Assembly: GCA_937894335.1 (NCBI GenBank)
Contig: CALCRU010000067.1
Location: 1 to 7,787, forward strand
Direction of reading: 5' to 3'
Source: an uncultured Treponema sp.
GTDB lineage: Bacteria; Spirochaetota; Spirochaetia; Treponematales; Treponemataceae
Length of the DNA stretch: 7,787 nucleotides
The notes beneath the pieces were generated by a model. The model was given only the letters and a program-made list of their open reading frames with translations. It did no database searches and was not told the DNA's origin. This document shows, piece after piece, positions 1 through 6,478 of this stretch. Each line of letters opens with the position of its first letter. The stretch's first letter is position 1. A program made the translations under genes and the position numbers.

Positions 1-55
1 TGCGCCTTGCCTTTGCTGTCTAAATGCCTTTTCTGCAAAGAATTGCTTGGTCTTT

Positions 56-86
56 AGTGGCTGTACACCTTGTTATATAAGCCACT
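56..86. repeat. Inverted repeat AGTGGCT/AGCCACT enclosing TTATATA
   Basis: AGTGGCT (56-62) is perfectly complementary to AGCCACT (80-86), giving a 7-bp stem with a 17-nt AT-rich loop that contains most of the repeated element TGTTATATAA. Alternative partners exist: TTAGTGG (54-60) with CCACTAA (91-97), and TAGTGGC (142-148) with either CCACT copy. The competing pairings suggest an origin-type structure that can be remodelled. This is seen in sequence; function is inferred. Confidence 0.5.
71..80. repeat. TGTTATATAA element, copy 1
   Basis: This 10-base element recurs exactly at 7721-7730 and contains the palindrome TTATATAA. Each copy sits beside or inside a hairpin in the gene-free ends. 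On a closed circle the copies would be about 137 bases apart. It could be a Rep nick or binding site, or an AT-rich unwinding element. Chance recurrence of an AT-rich 10-mer is possible, so this rests mainly on context. Confidence 0.4.
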
Positions 87-107
87 CGCACCACTAACCA
101 GTCGTCC

Positions 108-129
108 CACACCCCAGTTTTGGGGTGTG
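108..129. repeat. Perfect 9-bp hairpin CACACCCCA-gttt-TGGGGTGTG
   Basis: A perfect 9-bp inverted repeat with a 4-nt loop, GC-rich compared with its surroundings. Only a weak pyrimidine stretch (TTCCTTTG) follows, so it is not a convincing intrinsic terminator on the + strand. It lies well outside any supported gene. Hairpins like this in small ssDNA replicons often serve as an origin or packaging signal; that role is inferred here. Confidence 0.6.
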
Positions 130-211
130 TTCCTTTGTGGCTAGTGGCACTCCTGCCTTATATTTTTTGTGCCGTCTTTTACATCAAAAGTACGGTTGCG
201 TAACTAAAAAC

Positions 212-240
212 TTGACAAGTAAACAGTTGTATGATAATAC
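212..240 (+). promoter_or_regulatory. Sigma-70-type promoter for the structural module
   Basis: A perfect -35 TTGACA (212-217) is followed by GATAAT at 233-238 (15-bp spacer, 5/6 match) or by an extended -10, TGA-TAATAC, with the hexamer at 235-240 (17-bp spacer). Either reading puts the transcription start at about 245-248, on or just before the ATG at 248. The mRNA for the first gene would then have almost no 5' leader, which fits the lack of a Shine-Dalgarno site before that ATG. Confidence 0.65.
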
Positions 241-247
241 TGGACTT

Positions 248-976
248 ATGGGAAAGATGAACCTGCTAAAATCAAACTACACAGGAAGCGTGGGCGCAAC
301 AACTGGAGCCGTACAACGAGGCACTTCTGTAGTTAAGGCTAAAATATGGAGCAAAGCCCCTGCAAATCCTACACAACAACACAGCGTACGAGCATTTGAA
401 TCATTAAACCGTGTATGCGGAATAATGGCAAGGAGATGGGCAAATTGGCTACCAGTAAAAAAGACAAACACACTATTGCACAACGCTTTAGCGCACTATT
501 TCAAAAAAGTCGTAGAAAATCACGCTTTCGATGTGGCAGGGTTCAAAGAGCATGTAAGCGGTATCTCAAGCATTTTGGTGTCGGAATTCGACTTCAACTC
601 GGAAACTGGTGCCTTGAAGTTCACAGCAACGGCGAGTTTGAAATACTGGGAGCAGAGAAAAGAAAGTTGGATAGTGATAGTAACTGACGCAACAGGACAC
701 ATTTTGCACTATGCAGAACCCCAGGCTTTAACATACACCTTTGACGCAACAGTAACGCCAGTAAATCCTGAAATAATCTATGTACTGTGTTTTTCAAGTG
801 CAGAAATAAACGGCAAAAAGCAACTTACAGGCTTTACGGCAGGTGCATCTGTATTTGACGGTGTTTGGTTCCCACTCTTGCAGGACGGTGTTACAAGGGC
901 ATGGATACAAGACAAAGTGTTGTATATCGAAGCCCCTAACGCATACTGGCAGGACGGAAAAATATATATTCCTTAA
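248..976 (+). CDS. DUF6266-like protein A (242 aa), putative structural protein
   Basis: The N-terminus (MGKMNLLK, then G-x-V-G-x-T-x-G and later a-NP-T-x-Q-x-x-x-R, about residues 12-48) matches the proteins at 2523 and 3230, so these are three paralogs. The start at 248 is chosen because it gives the same MGKMNLL beginning as the 203-aa paralog, with the first 17 bases identical. The longer GTG start at 125 adds an unrelated tail. Residues from about 85 on alternate hydrophobic and polar in a beta-rich pattern, as in the C-terminal half of DUF6266-type proteins, and the end (about 200-242) is rich in aromatic residues. The aromatic/basic core of the motif (KW.K or RW.NK in the others) is degenerate here (AVQRGT), so it is the most diverged copy. 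No signal peptide or membrane segment is seen. There is no clear SD, and the gene is probably read from a leaderless mRNA. Function is unknown for the family; a minor capsid or coat role is inferred from context. Confidence 0.7.
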   Translation: MGKMNLLKSNYTGSVGATTGAVQRGTSVVKAKIWSKAPANPTQQHSVRAFESLNRVCGIMARRWANWLPVKKTNTLLHNALAHYFKKVVENHAFDVAGFKEHVSGISSILVSEFDFNSETGALKFTATASLKYWEQRKESWIVIVTDATGHILHYAEPQALTYTFDATVTPVNPEIIYVLCFSSAEINGKKQLTGFTAGASVFDGVWFPLLQDGVTRAWIQDKVLYIEAPNAYWQDGKIYIP

Positions 977-1003
977 AATTGGTTTACAACAGGAGGTAAG
1001 ACC

Positions 1004-1177
1004 ATGGATAAGCGCACAAGAACTTTTGTAGATGTAGTGGTAGGAAGTGTTACAACTGTAGCAATGGCAGGAGTAACATATTTCAGCCCCGACCATGCAA
1101 CAGTCATAAACGGCATTATTGGTGCTGTTGATACAATGATTGTTTTCATTTTGAACTTGTTTACAAAGAAAAACTAA
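1004..1177 (+). CDS. 57-aa protein with two membrane segments (holin-like or minor coat)
   Basis: This short gene starts at an ATG eight bases after an excellent SD (AGGAGG, 991-996) and ends in TAA at 1175-1177. It has a basic start (MDKRTR), a hydrophobic stretch at about residues 8-27, a short polar turn with Pro-Asp-His (29-31), a second hydrophobic stretch at about 33-53, and a basic end (FTKKN). Two hairpinned membrane helices with charged ends are typical of small class II phage holins, which open the inner membrane for lysis. A small membrane coat or assembly protein is an alternative, since in small phages such proteins sit beside structural genes. It lies 27 bases after protein A and 13 bases before the first spike gene, so co-transcription is likely. 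No family assignment is certain. Confidence 0.72.
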   Translation: MDKRTRTFVDVVVGSVTTVAMAGVTYFSPDHATVINGIIGAVDTMIVFILNLFTKKN

Positions 1178-1190
1178 CTGGGGGTAACAA

Positions 1191-1793
1191 ATGGACGGTG
1201 TAGAGGGAATAAACCTTAACGGCACAGATTACGAAGTACAGGACAAAACCGCAAGAGAGGCGCAATCTACACTTGACGAAAGAGTAGATAACATCGGCAC
1301 CGTCATTGAAGAACAAGTTACCCCACTTTCAGAGCGAGCGGACGAACTGGAAACAGAAGTAGACGCACAAGAAACACGCATAGAAGCACTTGAAAACTTA
1401 CCAGCTGCCATGACACCCACACTTATTTATGAAGACGAAAGTGCAAAAGGTGATGTCTCAATTCCACTAACAGGCGCAAATGCAAATACAAGGTGGGCAA
1501 TTGTAGAATTAGAAGATGTAGACAAAGTGGGTTCACAAATCCAGTGGTTTATGTTACGCCAAAGTACGCAAACACAGGCAGTAAAAACTACATCAGCCGT
1601 AATTATTGAAGACTACCTAAACGGAGTAAGAACGCCAAATGCACAATACAGAACACTTAAAATACTAAGTGGTGGCACTTCTTACTCAAGTTGGCAAATG
1701 ATATTTTCAACAGGAAACTACAGTGCGTTTGCTACAAAAACATCAGGAACAGGAACAAGTTACTGCAATCCCGTAAGAGTATGGCTAGCATAA
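1191..1793 (+). CDS. Coiled-coil spike/fibre protein 1 (200 aa)
   Basis: The N-terminus (residues 6-23) contains the pattern I-x-L-N-G-x-x-Y-x-x-x-D-x-x-A-R, common near the start of phage tail-fibre and virion-attached proteins. Residues about 20-70 are rich in Glu, Ala, Leu and Thr with heptad-like spacing and look like a trimeric coiled coil. Residues about 75-200 form a beta-rich head with Gly, Ser, Thr and aromatic residues, ending PVRVWLA. The head is homologous to that of the next gene: TLIY falls at residues 77-80 in both, followed by similar LTGAN / ITGAN, LKILSGG / ITITSGG and PVRVW / PRRIW segments. A role as receptor-binding spike is inferred. The ATG at 1191 has a GGGGGT SD 13 bases after the membrane-protein gene. 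Confidence 0.75.
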   Translation: MDGVEGINLNGTDYEVQDKTAREAQSTLDERVDNIGTVIEEQVTPLSERADELETEVDAQETRIEALENLPAAMTPTLIYEDESAKGDVSIPLTGANANTRWAIVELEDVDKVGSQIQWFMLRQSTQTQAVKTTSAVIIEDYLNGVRTPNAQYRTLKILSGGTSYSSWQMIFSTGNYSAFATKTSGTGTSYCNPVRVWLA

Positions 1794-1806
1794 AAGAGGG
1801 GAAAAA

Positions 1807-2421
1807 ATGGCAAGAATCCATTCAGTAAGTTTACAATCTAAAGTAACTCCCTTTGCAGACGCAGAAGAACAATCAGCTTTAGTTGCAACTAGCACAAAAG
1901 TTGACAATTTTACAAGACAAATAACGCAGGAACTAACACCAATAAATGCAAAACTTAACCTTGTTTCAGAAGACCTTATATTAAATGCCGACAGACTAAC
2001 AGAAATAGAAAATCGTCCATTGGGAATGAAAGCAACACTGATTTATTCAATATCGGGAACAAGTGGCACAAGTGGATTTACAACAACGATTACAGGAGCA
2101 AACGAAAAAACAGTATTTCTTGTAATAGATACGGATAAAGGAGATGAAAATGCCCAAGCATGGTGGATACACGTACGCCCAATCGAAGCCACAGAAATGG
2201 CAAAAGCCTTTTTAATGAATGATTGTTCCGCATCAGGCAACTACACATGGGACAGAACAAGAAAAATTACAATAACAAGCGGTGGCGGAAACTTTGCAAA
2301 TTATAAAATAGTTGTCGAAGATGCCCACGGTTGGAATGACTTCATGGATACAAGTGCATGGGTAACATCAAATCCAAGTGGTGTCATTCCTAGAAGAATA
2401 TGGAGAATAGACTTACTGTAA
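1807..2421 (+). CDS. Coiled-coil spike/fibre protein 2 (204 aa), paralog of protein 1
   Basis: This is a diverged tandem duplicate of the preceding gene. Its coiled-coil-like stalk (about residues 20-70) leads into R-L-T-E-I-E-N-R-P, matching R-I-E-A-L-E-N-L-P of protein 1 at the same position, and TLIY again falls at 77-80. The C-terminal beta-rich domain (about 80-204) keeps the ITGAN, TRKITITSGG and PRRIWR landmarks but differs widely elsewhere, as expected for receptor-binding heads. The N-terminal 20 residues lack the NGxxY-D-AR anchor of protein 1, so the two may attach to the particle differently or form mixed trimers. The ATG at 1807 follows a GAGGGG SD, with a 13-base gap after protein 1. 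Confidence 0.75.
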   Translation: MARIHSVSLQSKVTPFADAEEQSALVATSTKVDNFTRQITQELTPINAKLNLVSEDLILNADRLTEIENRPLGMKATLIYSISGTSGTSGFTTTITGANEKTVFLVIDTDKGDENAQAWWIHVRPIEATEMAKAFLMNDCSASGNYTWDRTRKITITSGGGNFANYKIVVEDAHGWNDFMDTSAWVTSNPSGVIPRRIWRIDLL

Positions 2422-2522
2422 ATCAAAGCAACAAAATGCAACAAGTTTACAACATTAAACAAGTAACTTCCCCTAGGGTGCGTTGCACTAACAGGAAGAA
2501 ATAAACAAAGGAGGCAATCAAA

Positions 2523-3134
2523 ATGGGAAAGATGAACCTTTTGAAAGCAAACTGGGAGGGCAAAGTCGGACAGACTGTTGGCGCAAAGTGGAAGGATAAA
2601 AGCACAATCCGCACCTATACCAAGCCCTCAAACCCCAAAACAGAAGCACAGATGGAAGTGCGTGGTGTTTTTGGACAGATGACTGCATTTGTAGCTCTCT
2701 TCGCAGACCAGATTAAATATCTCTCTGCACTCAACACAAGGGGCATGAGCGTACGCAATGCAATCATTCAGGCTAACAAAGACCAAATTACGGCAGGAAC
2801 ATTTGACGCAACTACTCTGCTTGTAAGCCGTGGTGGTCTGCCTAATGTTACTGGCGTAACCGCAAGTTATGCCACAAACAAGGTTTCTGTGTCTTATACA
2901 GCCCCAGTTGCTACCAACATCACATCAAAGGCAAAGATTGTTGCCATTGCTGTTGACAAGGAAAACAAGAGGGCATGGGCGGCCGCCGAACTCTTTGATG
3001 CGGATGCACTTGACATTAACACAGGTTCACTTGAATCAGGAACAGAGCTTGATGTCTATTACTATGTAATCGACCAAAGAGGAAGTTCCAAGGTTGGTTC
3101 TCCCTCGGCTCACGCAACTGTAACAGTTGCCTAA
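2523..3134 (+). CDS. DUF6266-like protein B (203 aa), candidate major coat/capsid protein
   Basis: This is the most typical DUF6266-like member in the window. Residues 12-48 carry G-K-V-G-x-T-V-G-x-K-W-K, then I-R, then NP-K-T-x-x-Q-x-x-x-R, a basic glycine-rich arm. Residues 49-95 are probably helical. LLVSRGGLP (99-107) starts a beta-sandwich-like C-terminal half (about 108-203) ending VTVA. The family has no established function to my knowledge. Three things suggest high expression: the strongest SD in the window (AAAGGAGG, 2508-2515), codon choice with more C-ending codons than the A-rich spike genes upstream, and a strong terminator right after the stop. A basic arm able to contact nucleic acid plus abundance would suit a major coat protein, but this is inference. 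The start shares MGKMNLLK with protein A. Confidence 0.78.
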   Translation: MGKMNLLKANWEGKVGQTVGAKWKDKSTIRTYTKPSNPKTEAQMEVRGVFGQMTAFVALFADQIKYLSALNTRGMSVRNAIIQANKDQITAGTFDATTLLVSRGGLPNVTGVTASYATNKVSVSYTAPVATNITSKAKIVAIAVDKENKRAWAAAELFDADALDINTGSLESGTELDVYYYVIDQRGSSKVGSPSAHATVTVA

Positions 3135-3154
3135 TTTGGGCTAAAGGTGGCTTT

Positions 3155-3185
3155 GGCGGTAACACTCCGTTACCGCCTTTTTTTT
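3155..3185 (+). terminator. Strong intrinsic terminator after protein B
   Basis: A perfect 9-bp stem, GGCGGTAAC (3155-3163) with GTTACCGCC (3169-3177), a 5-nt loop ACTCC, and eight T residues (3178-3185). It lies 20 bases after the protein B stop and would end or attenuate transcription before the 439-aa gene, so that gene may depend on read-through or on its own promoter. Confidence 0.92.
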
Positions 3186-3229
3186 GACTTTATCACGGCT
3201 TCTTATGCCGTTCTACAGGAGTATAAAAA

Positions 3230-4549
3230 ATGGCAAAACAGAACTTTCTAGCTGGTGGTTTCTATGGCAAGTTAGGCGCAACAGTCGGCCAGCGTTGGCG
3301 CAATAAGCGTACGCTTAGGGTTTATGTAAAGACCCCTAACCCAAACACGCCCGACCAAAGGGCAAACCGTGGACGCTTTGCTCAAGCAATCCATGCTGCC
3401 CAAAAAGCACTGGTTTTTAATAACGGTACACAGGCGTTTTACACAGAGGGCTTGACGGAATTTCAGTACCGCACATCAACTGCAAAACAACGCATAGACG
3501 CAGGGCTAACAGGCTTTGCAGTTTTGCCACTCTTTCCAAACAATTATACGCCTGCAATTCAAGTTACAGGATTGTCGCATACAATGGGTACTGGGAACAC
3601 TATAAACTTCCAGTCCGTGGACTATCCCATTGCCACAGACGCTAGAAAGGTTATGGTTGAAGTTACCTTGCAAAATGACACAACGCTTGAATACGAAGAA
3701 GTCCGGCAAATTGTTACACTTCAAACTTCAGGGGATAATCTTTTCACTTTTGCCATGCCAACTGGCTATTCTTTAGGAACAGAAAGCACTATTTTTGGTG
3801 TTTCTACTGATGATGTAGACTATGATAACAAAATGGTGTACATTCCACAAACTGCTTGCGGACAGGCTGTTGAGGTAACTCTTGATGATTTTGTTTGGGT
3901 AGGTTATGAAGAGCAATATGTACTTGCGACTTCTGCAAAACTTTCTGCTATCGCAAAGCCCCTTACTCTTTCGCTAACAGGCTCTTTCACAAATGGGTGT
4001 GCCATAGAGCGGAGCGAGTTTACTATACAGGGTACATTTAACCCCAGTGTAGACAATTATATCCGCTTCTATCTCAAAGACCCCTTTGTGGTAAACACTG
4101 GTGACAGTATCAGTACAGGACAAGTGCAAACTGTTGTAACTGGTTATACTTTCACAATCCCTGACCAAGAAATTGACGCTAATCTGGGTGAACGGTACTG
4201 GGTTGGAGAAAATGATGCGGTATACGACTGGGGTTACAATTCAACACAAGACACAGACGACAATGCTGTATTTATTCTTTATAGCGACAAGGGGCAGGGC
4301 ATGACAAATCAAAAGATTTTGAAAGGCTCATACCCTTATCGAGACAGCACAGGCTTGCATACGGCTACATTAAATGTAAATGGGCAGGCTACAATAGACG
4401 GCTCTGAAGGGCTTTACTTTGAAGAGGAGTTGCTTGTTACTCCCGACTATCCTGAACAGGCAGGTGATACAATGCAAATTGAAAAGGCTGGCGTAGGTGG
4501 TCCGCTTTTCTTCTACGGTGTTTCAAACATTTCTCTAAATATGGCTTGA
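3230..4549 (+). CDS. Large DUF6266-like protein C (439 aa), putative capsid/structural protein
   Basis: The N-terminus repeats the paralog motif strongly: G-K-L-G-A-T-V-G-Q-R-W-R at 13-24, then R-x-Y (30-32), NP-x-T (37-40) and Q-x-x-x-R-x-R-F (43-50). The arm at 20-50 carries about nine Arg/Lys. After a helical stretch (50-95), the protein is about twice as long as typical DUF6266 members. The extra length appears to be two successive beta-rich regions (about 105-235 and 240-435) with many Thr, Val, Tyr and Asp and no membrane segment. A two-domain beta protein with a basic arm would be compatible with a double-barrel capsid subunit, or with a large minor or vertex protein; structure is not demonstrated. 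The ATG at 3230 follows ACAGGAG. The stop codon is embedded in the -35 box of the Rep promoter. Confidence 0.75.
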   Translation: MAKQNFLAGGFYGKLGATVGQRWRNKRTLRVYVKTPNPNTPDQRANRGRFAQAIHAAQKALVFNNGTQAFYTEGLTEFQYRTSTAKQRIDAGLTGFAVLPLFPNNYTPAIQVTGLSHTMGTGNTINFQSVDYPIATDARKVMVEVTLQNDTTLEYEEVRQIVTLQTSGDNLFTFAMPTGYSLGTESTIFGVSTDDVDYDNKMVYIPQTACGQAVEVTLDDFVWVGYEEQYVLATSAKLSAIAKPLTLSLTGSFTNGCAIERSEFTIQGTFNPSVDNYIRFYLKDPFVVNTGDSISTGQVQTVVTGYTFTIPDQEIDANLGERYWVGENDAVYDWGYNSTQDTDDNAVFILYSDKGQGMTNQKILKGSYPYRDSTGLHTATLNVNGQATIDGSEGLYFEEELLVTPDYPEQAGDTMQIEKAGVGGPLFFYGVSNISLNMA

Positions 4550-4574
4550 CTTATTACTTTGGGTTTGCTATATT
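4546..4574 (+). promoter_or_regulatory. Sigma-70-type promoter for the Rep operon
   Basis: TTGACT (4546-4551, 5/6) and TATATT (4569-4574, 5/6) are separated by exactly 17 bp. The -35 box contains the TGA stop of protein C. Transcription would start near 4581, giving a leader of about 70 nt before the Rep ATG at 4653. Confidence 0.75.
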
Positions 4575-4592
4575 TTATTTGGGCGTTATGGT

Positions 4593-4625
4593 GTAAGCAA
4601 TCTCTTTATTTTTAGATTGTCTTAC
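4593..4625 (+). promoter_or_regulatory. Hairpin in the Rep mRNA leader
   Basis: GTAAGCAATCT (4593-4603) pairs with AGATTG-t-CTTAC (4614-4625), an 11-bp stem with one bulged T and a 10-nt T-rich loop. It lies between the Rep promoter and the Rep SD and is not followed by a T-run, so it is not a standard terminator. It could control Rep translation or be a target for Rep itself or for an antisense RNA. The structure is seen; the role is inferred. Confidence 0.55.
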
Positions 4626-4652
4626 TGTGTCGCTTTAGGGGGTTTTGGATTT

Positions 4653-6149
4653 ATGGCAAAAAAAGAACGGCTTCATTTTGGCAGGATATCGGGCGATATG
4701 GTGCAGAAGCCGTTGGGTGAGATGAAAAGAAACGCAAAGGCTCTTTTCAGTATCAATATACAAAAAGATATAGAAAAAGTCAAGTATTTGCGTGCGTCTA
4801 GGGAGTTAATAAAATACTCTTGGGAACGCTTTAAAATCCCCTTTTTTGTCAAAATCAAATCTAAGCCTTTGCCGTCATGCCCTTTTTATTACGGGGCTTT
4901 AGACGATAGGTGCGCCCGACATCTTGGGCATTCTGCTTCCAATGGTTCTGCCTTGGATATAATGCTGTCAAATGCCAATGGGGTACAGGGCGCAAACCGC
5001 CCTGCTAACGCAGGCTCGGTTTTTGACGATGAGGAAAACATGCCGAATATTCCCTCTGTCTACTCCGTTTCTGATGTTTCACGCTCTTCTGTTTCTCGTT
5101 TGGACTGGGAAGACAGTTTGTGCAAAATGGCAAAGGCAAAACAAGCAAAACGCTGTCAGCTTAAAAAGACCGTAGAGGGTACGGAAAAATACATGGGTAT
5201 GTCTACTAGCAAAGGCACTAGGGCATACAATTACAGGAAGCGCACTAAGTACGCAGAAATCATAAGGGGGTACGAAGAGGACGCACAAAACACTTTCTTT
5301 ATAACGCTAAATTATAATGGTTTTGATACTTCAAAGCCTATGGAACAGGCTTGGGAAGTATTCTTTAAGTTGGTACGCTCTATTACGCACAAAATGCAAC
5401 GAAAATGGGGTGTAAAATACTTTTTATCCGTGGAATCAGACGGCAACTTCTTGCCCCATGCACACTTGCTTGCGTCTTTTTCGTCTTCCATTGTTGACCG
5501 TATATACATTATATTACCTAAGTGGTTAGAAACGGAATGGACTATAGGCAGTGTAGATTGCAAAAAACTGTCTAATTATAAGCGAGAACATACTTTACAA
5601 GAGTATCTCTCAAAAGAGTTGCAATACTCTATTGAAGATGCCCCAAAGTACGAGGACGACAAGGAAAGCCTTTTAGCACAGTACTTCTACAGGGCAATGA
5701 ATACGCTTTATTTCACGGAAATACTAAGGAGAAAGCAATTTATGTATTCTAAATCTTATCGGGAACTGCTTGACGGTATTGCAGAAAAATATGTTTCATG
5801 TGAAACAAATAACAAGCAGTCAAGTGTAAAGGACGACACTTTACACAATGAGTTTGTAAATCAGTTTGATAAGGACTTGGAACTTATCGAAACTGCAAAT
5901 GCTACTGGTACTTACACGCCTGAAACTGACGAAGCCTTTTTTAGGCTATTAGGTATTATGATGCCAGAGCGTTGTCGCAAGGACTGGTTTACAAGTACGG
6001 ACGCAGAAAAATTACAGATGTTACAGGAAAACAACGGCAGTTTGGTATGTTCTTGTCAAAATCGGGGTGTGCGCCATGGCTCAAAGGCTATGACCTGTTC
6101 CTGCTCTATGCTCCCCTACTTTGACGCAAGAAAGTTTACGGATAACTAG
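4653..6149 (+). CDS. rep: HUH-type rolling-circle replication initiator (Rep, 498 aa)
   Basis: Rep proteins of this class nick one strand at the origin through a tyrosine, stay covalently attached and start rolling-circle synthesis. Numbering from the ATG at 4653, motif I is FFITLNYN (215-222), motif II is the metal-binding LPHAHLL (H269-A-H271, the HUH signature) preceded by an acidic SVESDG (E261), and motif III is EYLSKELQY, where Tyr318 with Lys321 fits YxxK. A later RRKQFMYSKSY (359-369) resembles the RR-x-x-x-SKS/SRG segment after motif III in phage-type Reps. The N-terminal 200 residues are basic and poorly conserved in appearance. The C-terminus holds C-x-C (466, 468) and C-x-C (482, 484), a possible zinc site. 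The 4653 start follows AGGGGG (4637-4642); a TTG 36 bases upstream lies within the leader hairpin and is less likely. No helicase domain is present, so a host helicase is presumably used. Confidence 0.88.
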   Translation: MAKKERLHFGRISGDMVQKPLGEMKRNAKALFSINIQKDIEKVKYLRASRELIKYSWERFKIPFFVKIKSKPLPSCPFYYGALDDRCARHLGHSASNGSALDIMLSNANGVQGANRPANAGSVFDDEENMPNIPSVYSVSDVSRSSVSRLDWEDSLCKMAKAKQAKRCQLKKTVEGTEKYMGMSTSKGTRAYNYRKRTKYAEIIRGYEEDAQNTFFITLNYNGFDTSKPMEQAWEVFFKLVRSITHKMQRKWGVKYFLSVESDGNFLPHAHLLASFSSSIVDRIYIILPKWLETEWTIGSVDCKKLSNYKREHTLQEYLSKELQYSIEDAPKYEDDKESLLAQYFYRAMNTLYFTEILRRKQFMYSKSYRELLDGIAEKYVSCETNNKQSSVKDDTLHNEFVNQFDKDLELIETANATGTYTPETDEAFFRLLGIMMPERCRKDWFTSTDAEKLQMLQENNGSLVCSCQNRGVRHGSKAMTCSCSMLPYFDARKFTDN

Positions 6150-6159
6150 GGAGTAAAGT

Positions 6160-6474
6160 ATGGGAATTAAGTTTAAACCTTATGACGACTTGGAAAAGAC
6201 CTTAGACGCTACTTCTTGGGTTAACTACATGGGATGCTTGTACGGTATAGTGCGCATTCCTTCCCCCAGCTTTAGAAAGTCTATTGGTTACAATTACGAT
6301 GTCTATCACATTCCAACAGGCTACCGCCTATTTTGCACTGTGTCGAAGTCAAGAAAAGCCGTGCTAAGACAGCTTAAACAACTGGAACACGACATAGGGG
6401 AAAGTATAGGCACATTCCTTAACGAGAATGTTGTTACTGGGAAACTCAAAATAATCAATGGGGTTTCATTCTGA
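6160..6474 (+). CDS. Hypothetical protein, 104 aa, downstream of Rep
   Basis: I do not recognise this protein. Residues 18-62 are rich in aromatic and beta-forming residues (W20, Y23, Y28, and YNYDVYHIPTGYRLF at about 44-58), and residues 62-90 form a likely amphipathic helix with a basic face (SKSRKAVLRQLKQLEHD). The end (about 91-104) is again beta-like. A small beta-plus-helix protein directly after Rep could be a nucleic-acid-binding partner, such as the single-strand binding or copy-control proteins seen beside phage Rep genes, but no motif proves it. It starts 10 bases after the Rep stop, with an AGGGAG SD that overlaps the Rep TAG, so translation is probably coupled. Confidence 0.65.
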   Translation: MGIKFKPYDDLEKTLDATSWVNYMGCLYGIVRIPSPSFRKSIGYNYDVYHIPTGYRLFCTVSKSRKAVLRQLKQLEHDIGESIGTFLNENVVTGKLKIINGVSF

Positions 6475-6478
6475 CAGC

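Larger units (their letters stand above)
1..247. other. Gene-free left end: putative origin and leader region
   Basis: I support no gene here. An open frame does begin at a GTG at 125, in frame with the first gene, but it lacks an SD site, runs through a strong hairpin and the promoter, and adds 41 residues absent from the paralogous proteins. The region holds a cluster of short inverted repeats (AGTGGCT/AGCCACT at 56-62 and 80-86), a perfect 9-bp hairpin at 108-129, one copy of TGTTATATAA and a promoter at 212-240. Together with the gene-free right end this would form an intergenic region of about 430 bases on a circle. A role as replication origin or packaging signal is inferred from the structure and from the Rep gene encoded elsewhere in the window. 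Confidence 0.6.

Noticed and set aside
125..247. GTG-started N-terminal extension of protein A
   Set aside because: No SD, overlaps a strong hairpin and the promoter, and adds residues absent from the paralog starting with the same MGKMNLL.
415..687. Overlapping 90-codon frame inside protein A
   Set aside because: It lies in another frame of a well-supported gene, has Arg/Lys-rich low-complexity composition, and shows no matching family.
794..1225. 143-codon open frame on the minus strand, cysteine-rich
   Set aside because: It is antisense to the end of protein A and to the whole membrane-protein gene, has an implausible composition, and shows no SD. All supported genes are on the + strand.
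2436..2504. Possible 22-codon leader peptide before protein B
   Set aside because: The ATG lacks an SD and the frame is too short to support without conservation data. The rest of the 101-base gap shows only short imperfect repeats and the protein B SD.
2978..2987. Perfect palindrome GGCGGCCGCC inside protein B
   Set aside because: A single GC-rich palindrome explained by Ala codons in the coding frame; no second copy or context suggests a function.
3184..3209. TTGACT with TATGCC as a promoter for the 439-aa gene
   Set aside because: Spacer of 14 bp and a poor -10. The TTGACT also overlaps the T-run of the terminator.
4617..4652. TTG start extending Rep by 12 residues
   Set aside because: It falls within the leader hairpin and has no SD, whereas the ATG at 4653 has AGGGGG upstream.
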